Positions 41,837 to 52,131 of a DNA stretch of 64,000 bases are shown here, one piece after another; positions within the stretch are counted from its first letter, which is position 1, and each line of letters begins with the position of its first letter. Under the pieces are notes generated by a model. It saw nothing but the letters and a program-made list of their open reading frames with translations, was not told the origin of the DNA and did no database searches. The position numbers were made by a program, and so were the translations under genes. Source of the stretch: Metarhizium brunneum (taxonomy: Eukaryota > Ascomycota > Sordariomycetes > Hypocreales > Clavicipitaceae); the NCBI RefSeq assembly GCF_013426205.1, contig NC_089422.1, positions 8,273,001 through 8,337,000 on the forward strand. Reading direction: 5' to 3'.

Positions 41837-44302
41837 TTAGCCGCCATCTGTTGGCAATTCTATCCCGCTGTCCCGATCCTGGGAAGTCTTTGGCCAAGGC
41901 GGTTCCAGGCCGTGGCTACCACTCTGTATCGTGGCTTCTTCCTGATATGAGACCTCATCATCATAGTCGTCGGATGGCGCCAACACCCGTCCGCCAAGCT
42001 TAACATCAGACACTCGAACGTTATATTGGAGGGCCTTTTGGCCCTCTTTGATTAGAGTCTCGGTAAAGTCGAGGCAGCGTTTCAGACTTTGGTTGATCCT
42101 CTGACTGTCAATAAGCAGTTCTTGGTGTTTGGTGAGGTCTAGGTGAAGCCGCCTTTCATCTCGTCTTCGTCGAGCATCCAGCTTCGCACCTGATAACATG
42201 ATGTCTTCTGTGCTCATGGTATCATTGCTCGACAGATCGGTGTCATCAAACGAATCCATATCCCCTTCCAACTCCATCTCGTCCTCTTCGTCCACGTCAG
42301 ACATATCTGTAGGTGGCTCGGTTAGAGCTAGAGAAGTCACCCGGCTAGATGCTGCTGACAGGGCTCCTGATCTAGAGAGACGGCGATAGCGTCGCAGCTC
42401 GGCGGTTTGTTTGCGAAGCTGCCGCTCTAGCGTTCTGTTGATAGCTTCTAGAGATGCGTTGGTAATCTCCAGGTCCTGCACCTTGCGTTCTCGACGTGCA
42501 TTGGCAACGAGTTCGCTGACAGAATCACCAAAATGTGCAGACTTCGTAGGGCTCCGGGGTACTTGGGACACATCAGATTGGGCATCCCCCTCTCTTGATT
42601 CGGTTTCGTCTTGTAGCTCGTCGGCGACTTGAAAAATAGAGGCCATCGTCATGGCAGGCTGCGAGAAGCCAGGGCTCAACGGTGGGGACACCGAAGCTGT
42701 CTCGGAGCATTTCGTTGACAAGTTGAACCGAGGAAGTGTCAGTGGCTCAAAACCAGGAACACTTCCTGCTCTCCTGTGCCCGCCCATCTCCTTCGGCGCA
42801 GTGTCTATGCTTACTTTTCTTCGAGAAGCAGAGGACGCTTGCTGCGGTAATGACGGAGGGGATGATACAAGGGAGGTTCGTTTTGGAGATGGTGGCGAGG
42901 CGACATTGTTTCTCAATGTTTGCGACATGGCAGTTGATGCTGCCTTGATTGGTGACGCTGGTCGCTGAGGCGGTGGAATGTTAAATGCAGCATTAGGGTT
43001 GCCGGTAGGTGGTCGTGAAGTAGCTATTCGAGAGTTCGAAGACACAACGGATTCCGAGGTGGACTGGAGTATACCAGGCCTCAGGGACACGTCAGGTTTT
43101 CCGTTGGCGTAGAAGAATTTGGTTGTTGCGGATTCGGGATTCGGGCTCGCGAGAGAAATCGATGCAGCATTAGACGGCGGGCTAATGTTGCGGCCTCCAT
43201 CGGCCGTTGACCCATTGGCATAGAAGAAGGTGTTGGCAGACTTCTGAGAAACCGACCCCGGTCTCTGCAAGCCTCCCTGTTGGATGCATCTTGCGTCGCT
43301 AGCATAGAAGAACTTGCTGGAGTCATTGGGGTCACTGGGAATATCCAACTGAGATGCTGTCTGTCTAGGCAGGTCATTCGCAGGCGGGGATACCCCCAGG
43401 CCAAGTCTGCTGGCGTTGTTGTTGTTGTTGTTTTCAAAACTGTCGCTCGTTCTCTCAGGGTTGGGGGTACCGTTCGGGGTGGAATTTGCACTATCGACCC
43501 GGCTTTGCCTAGTACCCGAGCGCGGGGTAATATTATGAGTCAAAAAGGCAGTTACGGGAGTAGAAACATCGTCTCGCGGGTTCTGAGAACCAGCAAGCGT
43601 CGGGGTCGAAGAGTGAGGCCGTCTTGCCAGAGGGGTCACAGGAGGTCCCTTGGCGGCAATCTTAGGAGTCAGAGGGGTTCGGTTAATAGATCTTGCCGCA
43701 GCAGCACTCAGCTGGGGCTGTCGAGGCCTTTCGCCGGGAGGCATATTCGTAAGGCTCGCTGGAGGGGAGCGCGTCTTCACGGCTAGCGAAATGACATGTT
43801 GCTTGTGGTGTTGAGAGGACGAACGCAACGACGCGTGGGACGCACCGGCAGTAGTAGCAATGACAGCAGCAACAGCTGGCGCCGGCGTGGTGGAGGAATT
43901 GGTGGTGTTAGCGGCCAGCCCAGGAGTGGGGAGCCTGGGCAGGTGCCGGGCACTGTGGCGTGACAACAATGGCAGGTGCGGCTGCGTCGGGGCCCCTCTT
44001 GGCGCCACTGTAGGTGACACTGTAGCGGTTACCCGGGGCTTCAGCGTCGGAGTCTGGCGGGGTGATGGCGAGTAAGAGGAAGGAGCAGAGACGATCCGGC
44101 GAGTCGTCGTCGCTGTGTTGCGGGCAGGGGGCGCGGCCGCGGGCGTGGGCGTCCCTGCGGGAGCAGATGCAATAGACGACCTCGACGGCTTGGACGACTT
44201 GGACGACTTGGACGGCCCGATGCGTGTCGACGATGCGGCACCGGTGGTTTTGGTCTCGGGTTGGGTGTTTTGGCAGCCAGAAGCAAAGTCGAGGCGTCGC
44301 AT
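41837..44302 (-). CDS. Low-complexity/coiled-coil protein with three FFYA motifs
   Basis: Single open frame, 821 aa from ATG 44302. The frame continues upstream as ESLLCTCTLTGRE without an ATG, beside a pyrimidine-rich GTGTCAG acceptor-like site, so a short upstream exon may exist. Residues 1-350 are Ser/Thr/Pro/Ala-rich with polySer, polyThr and polyAsn. Three near-identical motifs follow, SKFFYASDA, NTFFYANGS and TKFFYANGK (DNA about 43298-43316, 43217-43235, 43104-43121). The C-terminal third contains a coiled coil (KVQDLEITNASLEAINRTLERQLRKQTAELRRYR), an acidic stretch (DEEDEMELEGDMDSFDD) and a second helical block (RRRRDERRLHLDLTKHQELLIDSQRINQSLKRCLDFTETLIKEGQKAL). It resembles cell-polarity or organelle-tether scaffolds in layout only. 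No known family was recognised. The length and the C-terminal helices argue it is genuine. Confidence 0.7.
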   Translation of the reverse strand: MRRLDFASGCQNTQPETKTTGAASSTRIGPSKSSKSSKPSRSSIASAPAGTPTPAAAPPARNTATTTRRIVSAPSSYSPSPRQTPTLKPRVTATVSPTVAPRGAPTQPHLPLLSRHSARHLPRLPTPGLAANTTNSSTTPAPAVAAVIATTAGASHASLRSSSQHHKQHVISLAVKTRSPPASLTNMPPGERPRQPQLSAAAARSINRTPLTPKIAAKGPPVTPLARRPHSSTPTLAGSQNPRDDVSTPVTAFLTHNITPRSGTRQSRVDSANSTPNGTPNPERTSDSFENNNNNNASRLGLGVSPPANDLPRQTASQLDIPSDPNDSSKFFYASDARCIQQGGLQRPGSVSQKSANTFFYANGSTADGGRNISPPSNAASISLASPNPESATTKFFYANGKPDVSLRPGILQSTSESVVSSNSRIATSRPPTGNPNAAFNIPPPQRPASPIKAASTAMSQTLRNNVASPPSPKRTSLVSSPPSLPQQASSASRRKVSIDTAPKEMGGHRRAGSVPGFEPLTLPRFNLSTKCSETASVSPPLSPGFSQPAMTMASIFQVADELQDETESREGDAQSDVSQVPRSPTKSAHFGDSVSELVANARRERKVQDLEITNASLEAINRTLERQLRKQTAELRRYRRLSRSGALSAASSRVTSLALTEPPTDMSDVDEEDEMELEGDMDSFDDTDLSSNDTMSTEDIMLSGAKLDARRRRDERRLHLDLTKHQELLIDSQRINQSLKRCLDFTETLIKEGQKALQYNVRVSDVKLGGRVLAPSDDYDDEVSYQEEATIQSGSHGLEPPWPKTSQDRDSGIELPTDGG

Positions 44303-46543
44303 TTCCCGGCCTGTCAAGGTGCAAGTGCACAGCAACGACTCGGCTGCATCTGGCTGACACAAGGGAGAGTGAAGTTGGACAGGTGTCGTCTGAGCTGATG
44401 GACGGCATATGCATCAACTTTATGAATTAGGGGGCGGACCGGCGCGGCGGGACCAGACATGTGCAGATATGTGACGAATTGATGGACAAGGCCAGAAAGT
44501 GAACTTGGAAAGATCGATAAACCTACATTGCCTTAAGCTAGGCGCGAAGGAGCAGAAGAACATTGAAGTAAAAAAAGGGCGTGAATCGACTCAGCCATAG
44601 CACTTGCATCGTGCATAAACTTGCATTTCAAAACGATCAGATGTTTTCATTAGCTTATTTGGGAACTGGGGTCAAGGGGCGATCAGCCAACCACTGCGGA
44701 GTACGGAGTAAACGATTTAATGTTTGTGGTCTAGCCAGCGACAAGCCTATGGAGCCGTCGCACGCTTCCAACTCGAGCACTTTTCAAAACATGGTGTTGG
44801 CAGATCCCCCGTGCGTCACCGGCTCTTTCTTTTTGGCCAAGCTGATGGCAAAAATGGCACGCGTAGATGTGCGCCCTTGGGAGTTGCAGGTACAGGGGCA
44901 GGCAAAGAGCATTTGGGCAGATCAGATACCCAGCTATCGCGCTCCATATTATCATACAAACATGTATACTGCAATAAATTAGTGTATACTTCTTGGTGGG
45001 AAAATCTATTCTACAACAGACGTGCTAGTATGTACATACTACTAATAAAGGTTCTGTTCAGCCACCTGGTAGGTCTAACATTGCCGGGCCGCGTTTGTGC
45101 CATGTTTCAATGTTTGTTATTTGGAACGTGAAACCCTGACTTACCGCCTTGTGCACGTGTTATTCGAGGCTTTGTTTGTACACGCGCTCTAGCCACCTCC
45201 ACACTTCAATGCATTCAAGCCCCACGTCTCATTCCGCAGCTACTATTAAAAGCATCACTCATGTCTTGCCCGTCTTTGCACTGTGTGGAAGAGGATCTTC
45301 AGCAAACAAAGTAATCCTCGCTGTTGCGGCCAATGCCCCGGGTGCTGCTGACTCTCTCATGAAGGCATGAGCACCTCGAGTCTAGCATTGACTGATAGTG
45401 CCCTGCGAAATACTACCTAGGTACGGAGTACTTGGTTATGCAAGACGTGACACGCGGACCGAGATTAAAAATGACAGGCCCACTTGCTTTATGCGTCCAC
45501 AAAACGCGAACCAACCCGCGGGTTGAACTCAGTCATGCATGCTTGCAACAGCCACTCAGAGCAATGTGATTTGACAGAATAGGCAGTGTAAAGAAACATG
45601 TTATCTAGATAAACCTTAGGCCGAGCCAACTGAGACTCGTCATGGAGCTCAGCGAAACCTACCTGCCCATGGACAACCGCATCTCTTGGTCAGCCAGCGT
45701 TCCAGCGGAAGTGAGTTGTGCTATGACTCACTAGTTCTCGAATATCTCGAGATTGACATGTGAAACGCATCCCAAGTTCGCCACCCCAAGTGCAAAGTTC
45801 AGCCACCATTAATGCCGCCAAACCAACTCTCCAACGTCCTCGCGTGTTTAAATTGTACATAGCATATATTGAGTCCCAGATCGATCCTACCACATGGTTT
45901 CGTATCGCTGATCGCATCTCAAACGGCTAAGAATAGTCTTCCTTTACATGGCCTGCGTCCTCTTCGTTGCTTCGGAAAAGTAGATCCGACAGGCAATCAA
46001 TAATTTGGTCAAAGAGGTGTATTGTACCACTGGCGAGCTTATTAAATTCGATTTGTAATCAATCATGAAATTCCACACCCATGATTCACAGAACAAAAAT
46101 AAAAAAGAAAGAAACAACCACGGTTTCGCTCTCGCAGTGAGCTGACCAAGGCCTCATGGGCATCTGCTTGATTCCATGCCGTGGCGCGCCAAAAGGTGGA
46201 GAAATGGCGGGAATAAACGCCATTCAAACGTTGCAATTGATTCCGATTCCACATCGCCTTCTTGATTCGGCATCTAAGTCGGACACAAACTATGAGGCGT
46301 CAATTTAGAGTTGAAACGGCTTAGAAATTCGACGTCACTTGGTTTCGCAAATCGCAACGTCGATTTATACTTTCGTAATATATATGCAAGGCTAGGTTGC
46401 GATGGTAGTCGTAGTCTTGAGCAATCCCGCATCAAACTATATCACAGCGAGCAGTTATATGAAGCATCACTTCAAAAACGTGAATCCGCTGACCCGGCAT
46501 ACTAAAACTCGCAGATATATTAAACGCAAACTCCGCACACAAC
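44303..46543. other. Long divergent intergenic region
   Basis: 2.2 kb between divergent genes with no supported gene. Contains the diverged repeat copy (44885-45035), TACGGAGTA elements (44702-44710, 45422-45430) and an ACCTAGGTAC element next to the latter. Confidence 0.5.
44885..45035 (+). repeat. Diverged copy of the 38.3-kb repeat
   Basis: Shares in order a CAGGCAAAGAGCATTTG block, CAGATACCCAGCTATCGCGCTC and TTAGTGTATACTTCTTGGTGGG with the 38-kb array and its tail, with many point changes. Same orientation as the array. Confidence 0.75.
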
Positions 46544-47578
46544 ATGTCCATGAAAGCCATCGTCATCTCAGCATTCGGGCCTCCCGAAACTCTCGTCGTC
46601 AAAGAGGTCCCCAGACCAGCGCCTACTCCAAAAACCGCCCTCATCCGCATCCATGCCTTCGGCATCAACCACGCCGAGATGCACATGCGCCGCGGCGAAT
46701 GGGCCGAATCCGTCCCCATCAGCGGCATAGAATGTGTCGGCACCGTCGAGACCTGCCCCGGCGGTGAGTTCTCACCAGGGACACCCGTCGCCGCGCTAAT
46801 GGGCGGCCTTGGTCGCACAATCCCAGGCAGCTACGCAGAGTACACCGTCGCGAGCGTAAACAACATTGTTGCGCTTGGCACGCCCGGTGACGAGCTGCCT
46901 ATGTCGTGGGCCGACGTTGCGGCGCTGCCAGAGAGCTACGCAACAGCCTGGACGTGTCTTTTTCGTAACTTGGACCTGAAGGCCGGCCAAAGGCTGTTGA
47001 TCCGGGGTGCTACGTCGTCGTTTGGCCGCGCGGCAGTCAACCTGGCAGTTGACGCGGGAGCAGTGGTTACAGGGACCACTCGCTCGGAATCCAAGTTTGG
47101 CGAGTTGAAGAGGCTCGGCGTGACGAATGTCGTTCTTGAAGGCGCAAATCTCGGAGATAGACTTCAAGAGCAAGGTGCTTCCGGCAAGTTTGACGCTGTA
47201 TTGGAGTTGGTTGGGAATTCTACCGTTGTAGAGTCCCTGAAACTGGTCAGGAGGGACGGCCGTTTGTGCCTCGCGGGCTGGCTAGGCGGACTTGATCCCA
47301 TTCAGGGACCTGGACCGAAGCCCGGGTTCAATCCGTTGTTGCAAATGGCTAGCGGTGTTCATTTCAGCTTTTTTGGAAGCTTTGTGTTCGGGTCCGACGA
47401 GTTTCCCGTGTCGGATGTTCCGCTGAGGGACATTATCGACAAGGCGGCTGAAGGCAGGTTTGATGCCCGGCCGTGGAAGGTGTTTGGCTTTGGGGAGAGT
47501 GGAATTCGAGATGTGCATCGGGTCATGGAGGCGGGTGAGGCTGGAGGGAAGATGGTTGTGGCTTTTGAAGTAAACTGA
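46544..47578 (+). CDS. MDR-superfamily quinone oxidoreductase-like reductase
   Basis: Single exon, 344 aa. It is a medium-chain reductase of the quinone oxidoreductase type. The N-terminal GroES-like domain (MKAIVISAFGPPETLVVKEVPRP, ALIRIHAFGINHAEMHMRRGEWAES, GIECVGTVE) leads to a Rossmann domain with GATSSFGRAAVNLAVDAGAVVTGTTRS (about residues 155-181), an NADPH-binding loop. Catalytic or structural zinc cysteines of alcohol dehydrogenases are absent, so it should be a zinc-free NADPH reductase acting on quinones or activated alkenes. The C-terminus (GKMVVAFEVN) matches the family end. The physiological substrate is unknown. Confidence 0.88.
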   Translation: MSMKAIVISAFGPPETLVVKEVPRPAPTPKTALIRIHAFGINHAEMHMRRGEWAESVPISGIECVGTVETCPGGEFSPGTPVAALMGGLGRTIPGSYAEYTVASVNNIVALGTPGDELPMSWADVAALPESYATAWTCLFRNLDLKAGQRLLIRGATSSFGRAAVNLAVDAGAVVTGTTRSESKFGELKRLGVTNVVLEGANLGDRLQEQGASGKFDAVLELVGNSTVVESLKLVRRDGRLCLAGWLGGLDPIQGPGPKPGFNPLLQMASGVHFSFFGSFVFGSDEFPVSDVPLRDIIDKAAEGRFDARPWKVFGFGESGIRDVHRVMEAGEAGGKMVVAFEVN

Positions 47579-47893
47579 CACTATCAATGTCCATCTTAAC
47601 TCTCTCCATGTTTGACTTCTGGAACCAGACCAGTTGCAGGTCCCAGGCCCCACCAGACGTACCTCTAAACTTACATGTAAAGCGTCTGGTCAATACGTGT
47701 AGCGGCCCCGCCGCGCCCTGAGCCACTAGTTGGCATCCCTTGCCAGTAGCTGCGCACATGCTTCCACTTGCCAGTAATAACCTCAACATCTGTCATCAAA
47801 GTCGGCTTTCAACCTCAACCATCCACCAAAGCTTCCAACACCAATCCTACCTTCGCGACCGCACGAGATCCCGGCCCATCGCGACCACTTACT
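47579..47893. other. Intergenic
   Basis: 315 bp between tandem genes. In-frame codons continue upstream of the cytochrome b5 ATG (from 47768) without an ATG. Nothing else seen. Confidence 0.4.
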
Positions 47894-48904
47894 ATGGGCC
47901 TTCTCGGTATCTCCCTCATAGTTGCCTCCGTCGTCTACGTAATCATCCGACCGCCAGGCTGGCTAGCGCACATACTACTTCAATGGCGCCCCTCTGGAGG
48001 CGTAATTGCAGACACTCCAACAAGACAAAAGCGCGTCCAGGATGACACGGCGCCGAGGATACAAGAAGATGCCCTTTCCATTGAGGAACCTCTGCACTCT
48101 TTGAACGGCCTCGCAAAGAAAGCAACCCCAGCAGAATCGAAGCAGTTGAAAGATGCCGCAGTGATGCCTCCCTCCCCTCCGCAATCAGTCATCGAATTGC
48201 CCACGCTCATGGTCGACGAGCCCGAAGGTTCAACTACGCCAAAAGCAATGGCAAACAAGCCATCCGATCCAGTACCTAGCTTCTCGTTATCACCCGAACC
48301 GCTCACATCGTCCAAATCCTCGTCGAGCATGATGCCTCCTCCTCCTTTGCCGGCACGTCTGTCCGCAGGACGCATGCCAACGCTGCCTCAATTCCCAGCG
48401 CCCAACTCGGCCCAGCGTGCCCGCGGACCTGTTCCAAACCGTGGACCACCAGGGCTATCTGTCCCCAGCGCTGGTCTCACCCCTCCGCCAACGCATTCAA
48501 GCAAGCCCCAAAAACCTAGCCGCAAAGTACTGCTCGACCCAGGCCACTCGCCCCTGGACTGGGCACGTATATCCGGGCCCAACGCTGACCTGCGAGGTGT
48601 CGAGCCGTCAACGCCATATCTTCGCGTTACGCCGTCCATGTTGAGGAACCAGACGGGTCGCAAGGGCAAGGATGCTTGGATGGCGTTAAACGGCAAGGTG
48701 TACAACATTACGCCATATGCAAAGTTCCATCCTGGCGGTATTCCGGAATTAATGAGGGGAGCTGCCAGAGATGGTACCAAGTTATTCGGTGAGATCCACC
48801 CTTGGGTTAATTACGAAACCATGTTATCTGCGTGTTTAGTTGGATTATTGGTGGAGGAACCGGATGATGGTTCGCAGGAGAGTGAGATGGATAAGATGGA
48901 TTAG
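47894..48904 (+). CDS. Membrane-anchored cytochrome b5-domain protein
   Basis: Single exon, 336 aa from ATG 47894. Residues 2-20 (GLLGISLIVASVVYVIIRP) are a signal anchor. A long Pro/Ser-rich linker (about 60-230) follows, then a cytochrome b5-like heme domain at about residues 245-320 (DAWMALNGKVYNITPYAKFHPGG, ELMRGAARDGTKLFGEIHPWVNYETMLSACLVG). The axial heme ligands would be His in HPGG and His in EIHPWVN. An acidic tail ends the protein. Domains of this layout resemble the Irc21-type b5 proteins of fungi. A role in ER-bound electron transfer is inferred. The alternative upstream open codons have no ATG. Confidence 0.87.
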   Translation: MGLLGISLIVASVVYVIIRPPGWLAHILLQWRPSGGVIADTPTRQKRVQDDTAPRIQEDALSIEEPLHSLNGLAKKATPAESKQLKDAAVMPPSPPQSVIELPTLMVDEPEGSTTPKAMANKPSDPVPSFSLSPEPLTSSKSSSSMMPPPPLPARLSAGRMPTLPQFPAPNSAQRARGPVPNRGPPGLSVPSAGLTPPPTHSSKPQKPSRKVLLDPGHSPLDWARISGPNADLRGVEPSTPYLRVTPSMLRNQTGRKGKDAWMALNGKVYNITPYAKFHPGGIPELMRGAARDGTKLFGEIHPWVNYETMLSACLVGLLVEEPDDGSQESEMDKMD

Positions 48905-49070
48905 ACTTGTAACGCGGTCATGAACCTTGTTAGCTTTGATTTTTGTACAGCTTTTTGGCCGGCTTGGGATAGATCCGCCACAACGGACATATATACTTAG
49001 AGAAGATACCCCTGACAGAAAATATAGTACACAAAACCGTAACATCGCGATTGGGTATTATGACTCCCAG

Positions 49071-51561
49071 CTATCGTCGCTTACCAAATCTAAACTTAAG
49101 TTCATCTTCGCTATCATCGCTATCGGCTTGAATAGCTCGTAACGCTGGCCTTTGTCTTTTGGCTCGCTGGCCCGACAATGACTCCGCAGCAGACCTCTTC
49201 TCTTGTGTTGCTCTTGCCTGTCGGGATGAACTAGTCGATGTAGTTTGTGACGGTGTGGCCGTGACTTTCGTGCTACTTGTTCCCACAGAACCTGTCTGTT
49301 TTCCGGGTCGTACACTGTCAGGTGCGTCATCTTCCTCTTCACTCTCCGAAACGACAACATGAGTTGCGCGGTGTCGAGGCGATGGCTCTGCTACAGACGC
49401 TGAGTTTTGCGTGCTCTGAGCGGAGCGGACCTTAGTTGGTGACCTCTTCCGCTCGACACCTTCATCTTCCAGCCAGTAATTATCACCTATTCCAAACTCC
49501 TTGTTCTTGACCTCTTGCAGGGCAACGATGGTTCTGACGGGTAGTCTACCCGTTGCTTCGCCTCGTGATCGGAACTTTTTGAAATTTTTCATTCCATTCC
49601 ATTTCGGATTCCAACGGCCATCAACAACATCTTTCTCTCTGGTTCTGGCATCTCGGGTCGATACGCGAATCTCCATCTCTTCCACTATGTTCAGACGGCG
49701 GATTTCAGCTAGGTCAATGTCGTCAGGCAGATTAGCCAGATCCTCACGCTCAGCACGAGCCCGGGCCTCCTCCTCTTCACGGTGACGAGCAGCCATGGCC
49801 AGAACGTTCAGCTTTTCCTTTGTCTTCTTCGCTGTGACTGTGGCAGGTTCTGGCTCGGGCAACGGTGAAGGTGGAGCAAAGTCTTCACCTCTTTCTAGTC
49901 GTTGTCGCTTGAATCTAGCTACTGCTGGTGCCATGCCGTCCATGAGATCATCCTCTATTGAGGCTGTCCTTTTCCGTGCCTGACTATCGTATATGCCAGG
50001 GGGTGGTTGTGATCCGGCCATATCAGGCTCCTGTGAAACGAACAGGCCCCCTTCATCCTGTTTTTCCGCCCGGCCTGGCGCGGAGTCTCGAGGCAGAGAA
50101 CCCACGACTAGGTCGTCCATGTCAATGTCGGCATCATCGTCAAATCCAGCGAACCGTCGCTTTACTGGTCTCGTGGTTCGAGTCCTTCTTGGTTGTGGTT
50201 GTTCCTCGATAAGTGGTTCGGTTTGTACGCTGGTAACATTTTCCGTCAAGGTTGGTTCAGGTTCGCCATTTTCCGCTGTTTGACTAGCTGGTGCTGATTC
50301 AACTTCCAGCGGCCGCCGAAGTATTTTGGCATCCTTGGTCAAGATGGCCTCTAAGAACTCATTTTGTTCTATGGGTCTGTGGTCGAGCCGTAATGATACA
50401 GCAGTGATGAATTCTGTGTACCACTCGATGTGTCCTCCTTTAGCTGGCAAATACCTAACAAGAACCACACCCTTGCCTTCGCTTCCATCATCAAAAGAGC
50501 CAAGGCCCTTTTCTCCCGCAACTTGTTTCACAAAACGGACGAATTCGTCCGTGTGAGTCTCACCAGTTGTGATGGATTCAAAAATAGCCTTTCCGCCACC
50601 ATTCGTAATTGGCGCCATTAAATTATTGTACTGAGTTTTGTCGTAGAAAATAAAGGTATAGCCTTCAAAAACGTCTTTCCGGTCGCGATCCGGAGCATAT
50701 ATCGAATCCGGATGCTGTACGGGCTCGCCTCCACGCGGTGGTAGGTGCTCCATTGCACTTGGCCAATATGTGTCGAAATCCTGTTCCAAAGAGCTAGGCT
50801 CTGAAGCGTCATTTGCTTCTGCGGCTTGCGTTATCGCGTCCAAAAAGGTTTCTGTCACAACATATTTTCCGTTTATGAGGGCTTGCAACCCTTTTGCCGT
50901 ATTGCGTTTTCTTGACACTACATGGGTTGTGTGCTCGATATTATAATCTGTCAGAAGCTTAACGTCAAGTTGCTCAAATCGTTCTTGGAGCGTAGTGAGC
51001 GGGTCCGTTTGTAGCTCTTTGCTGGTGAATGAGAAAGTAAAGGCCACCGGAAACCAAGTTATCCTATATTACCATGAGCGTTATAGGAAGCCAACGGCAC
51101 AAAATCATACCATACCTAAACTTGCTCGGGCATTTGCCCATCGTAACCTCAAGCTCCGCTTCAGCGGCAACATATTTTTCACCCCGAATTTTCCGGCCAT
51201 TGACAACTGTACCAATCTTTGTGCCCAAATCTTCGATTGTAAGCTTCGACCGACCAGTCAAATGCTGTGCAAATCCGGCCTTGACGGTTTCAACAGTTAT
51301 CGTCAAGTGCTTCCGCGAAATAGTTGTGTGAGATATTGCCAGCTGTCCCGCTGATGAAACAGAAAGTCAGTATTCGAATGAATGAAAGAAGCGAAAGAGC
51401 TTGGAATAACGTACGCTCAGATGCCGTTCGGCCAAACAAGTAAGTCTTGCCGGGACGAAGCCAGAGGCGCCGTCCTACAAAGTAGTTAGTCGGGCCAGTA
51501 TGGCGTAATCAGTTCACATGGACGGACCATCAAACGCATCTTTACTTTCCAGGAGCCACAT
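49071..51561 (-). CDS. NBS1: Nbs1/Xrs2 subunit of the MRN DNA-repair complex
   Basis: Four exons, about 770 aa. A short exon from ATG 51561 (MWLLESKDAFD) leads to the FHA domain (RRLWLRPGKTYLFGR, ISHTTISRKHLTI, LTIEDLGTKIGTVVNGRKI), with the Gly-Arg, Ser-Arg-Lys-His and Thr-x-Asn-Gly phosphopeptide residues. Tandem BRCT domains follow (VTWFP to EFLEAILTKD, with HTTHVVSRKRNTAKGLQALINGKYVVTETFLDAI). A long Arg/Glu/Ser-rich linker precedes MKNFKKFRSRG, matching the NFKKF-type Mre11-binding motif, and a C-terminal EDELKFRFGKRR matching the acidic-FxF Tel1/ATM-binding motif. With Mre11-Rad50 it senses double-strand breaks and activates Tel1 in the nucleus. All domains and both motifs are present, so the gene looks fully functional. 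Confidence 0.92.
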
Positions 51562-52131
51562 TTTCGAGGCTCCGTACTAGAGCAGGCATGTCTCCAGGTA
51601 TCCACGAAAGACTGAGCAAACCAGGTGTTTCTGATTAAGGCCGGAAGAACGTGAACTTCTGGCGGGGCGACATCTGGAGGAACGCGTTGGTGGCGCCTGC
51701 CAGTTGAACGCCAGTTCACGTGCGCAATTTGACAAGGGTTGTATCGCAGTTCGTAGAGGGTCAAGTACTCCGTACTAACACACAACAGATTGTACGTGGG
51801 GTGGCCACGCCCTTTTTTTCGTGCAACAGGTTTCCTTTCAACGTCAAACAAGTCATCCATAGTCAAATGACGCATATTTGTTCTATTGAATTCAACACCG
51901 CGTCGTCGTGTGATGTTTATAAAGCTCATACCTCTTCAAATACGTAAGCTGAGGTCACGCCGCTCAATCATATTATAGCGTCTCGTTAATTGAACCACTT
52001 GCGCGGATGATTACCTTATGTACGACCCTTTTCCCTTTGTTCGCTGCCAATGCAATTAACGCTGCGGATGACATACAGATACCATGCAGAAACCTCTATT
52101 GATTTTTGTGATTCCTATTTCTGGTTTGACT
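51562..52131. other. Intergenic, NBS1 promoter
   Basis: Holds the NBS1 promoter and the 3' end of the MFS gene. No gene. A TACTCCGTAC element lies at 51766-51775. Confidence 0.5.

Noticed and set aside
44303..44417. Alternative frame starting with MHMPSISSDDTCPTSL for the FFYA gene
   Set aside because: Joining it to the main frame would need a 27-nt intron, too short for this genome. ATG 44302 is kept with the caveat of a possible upstream exon.
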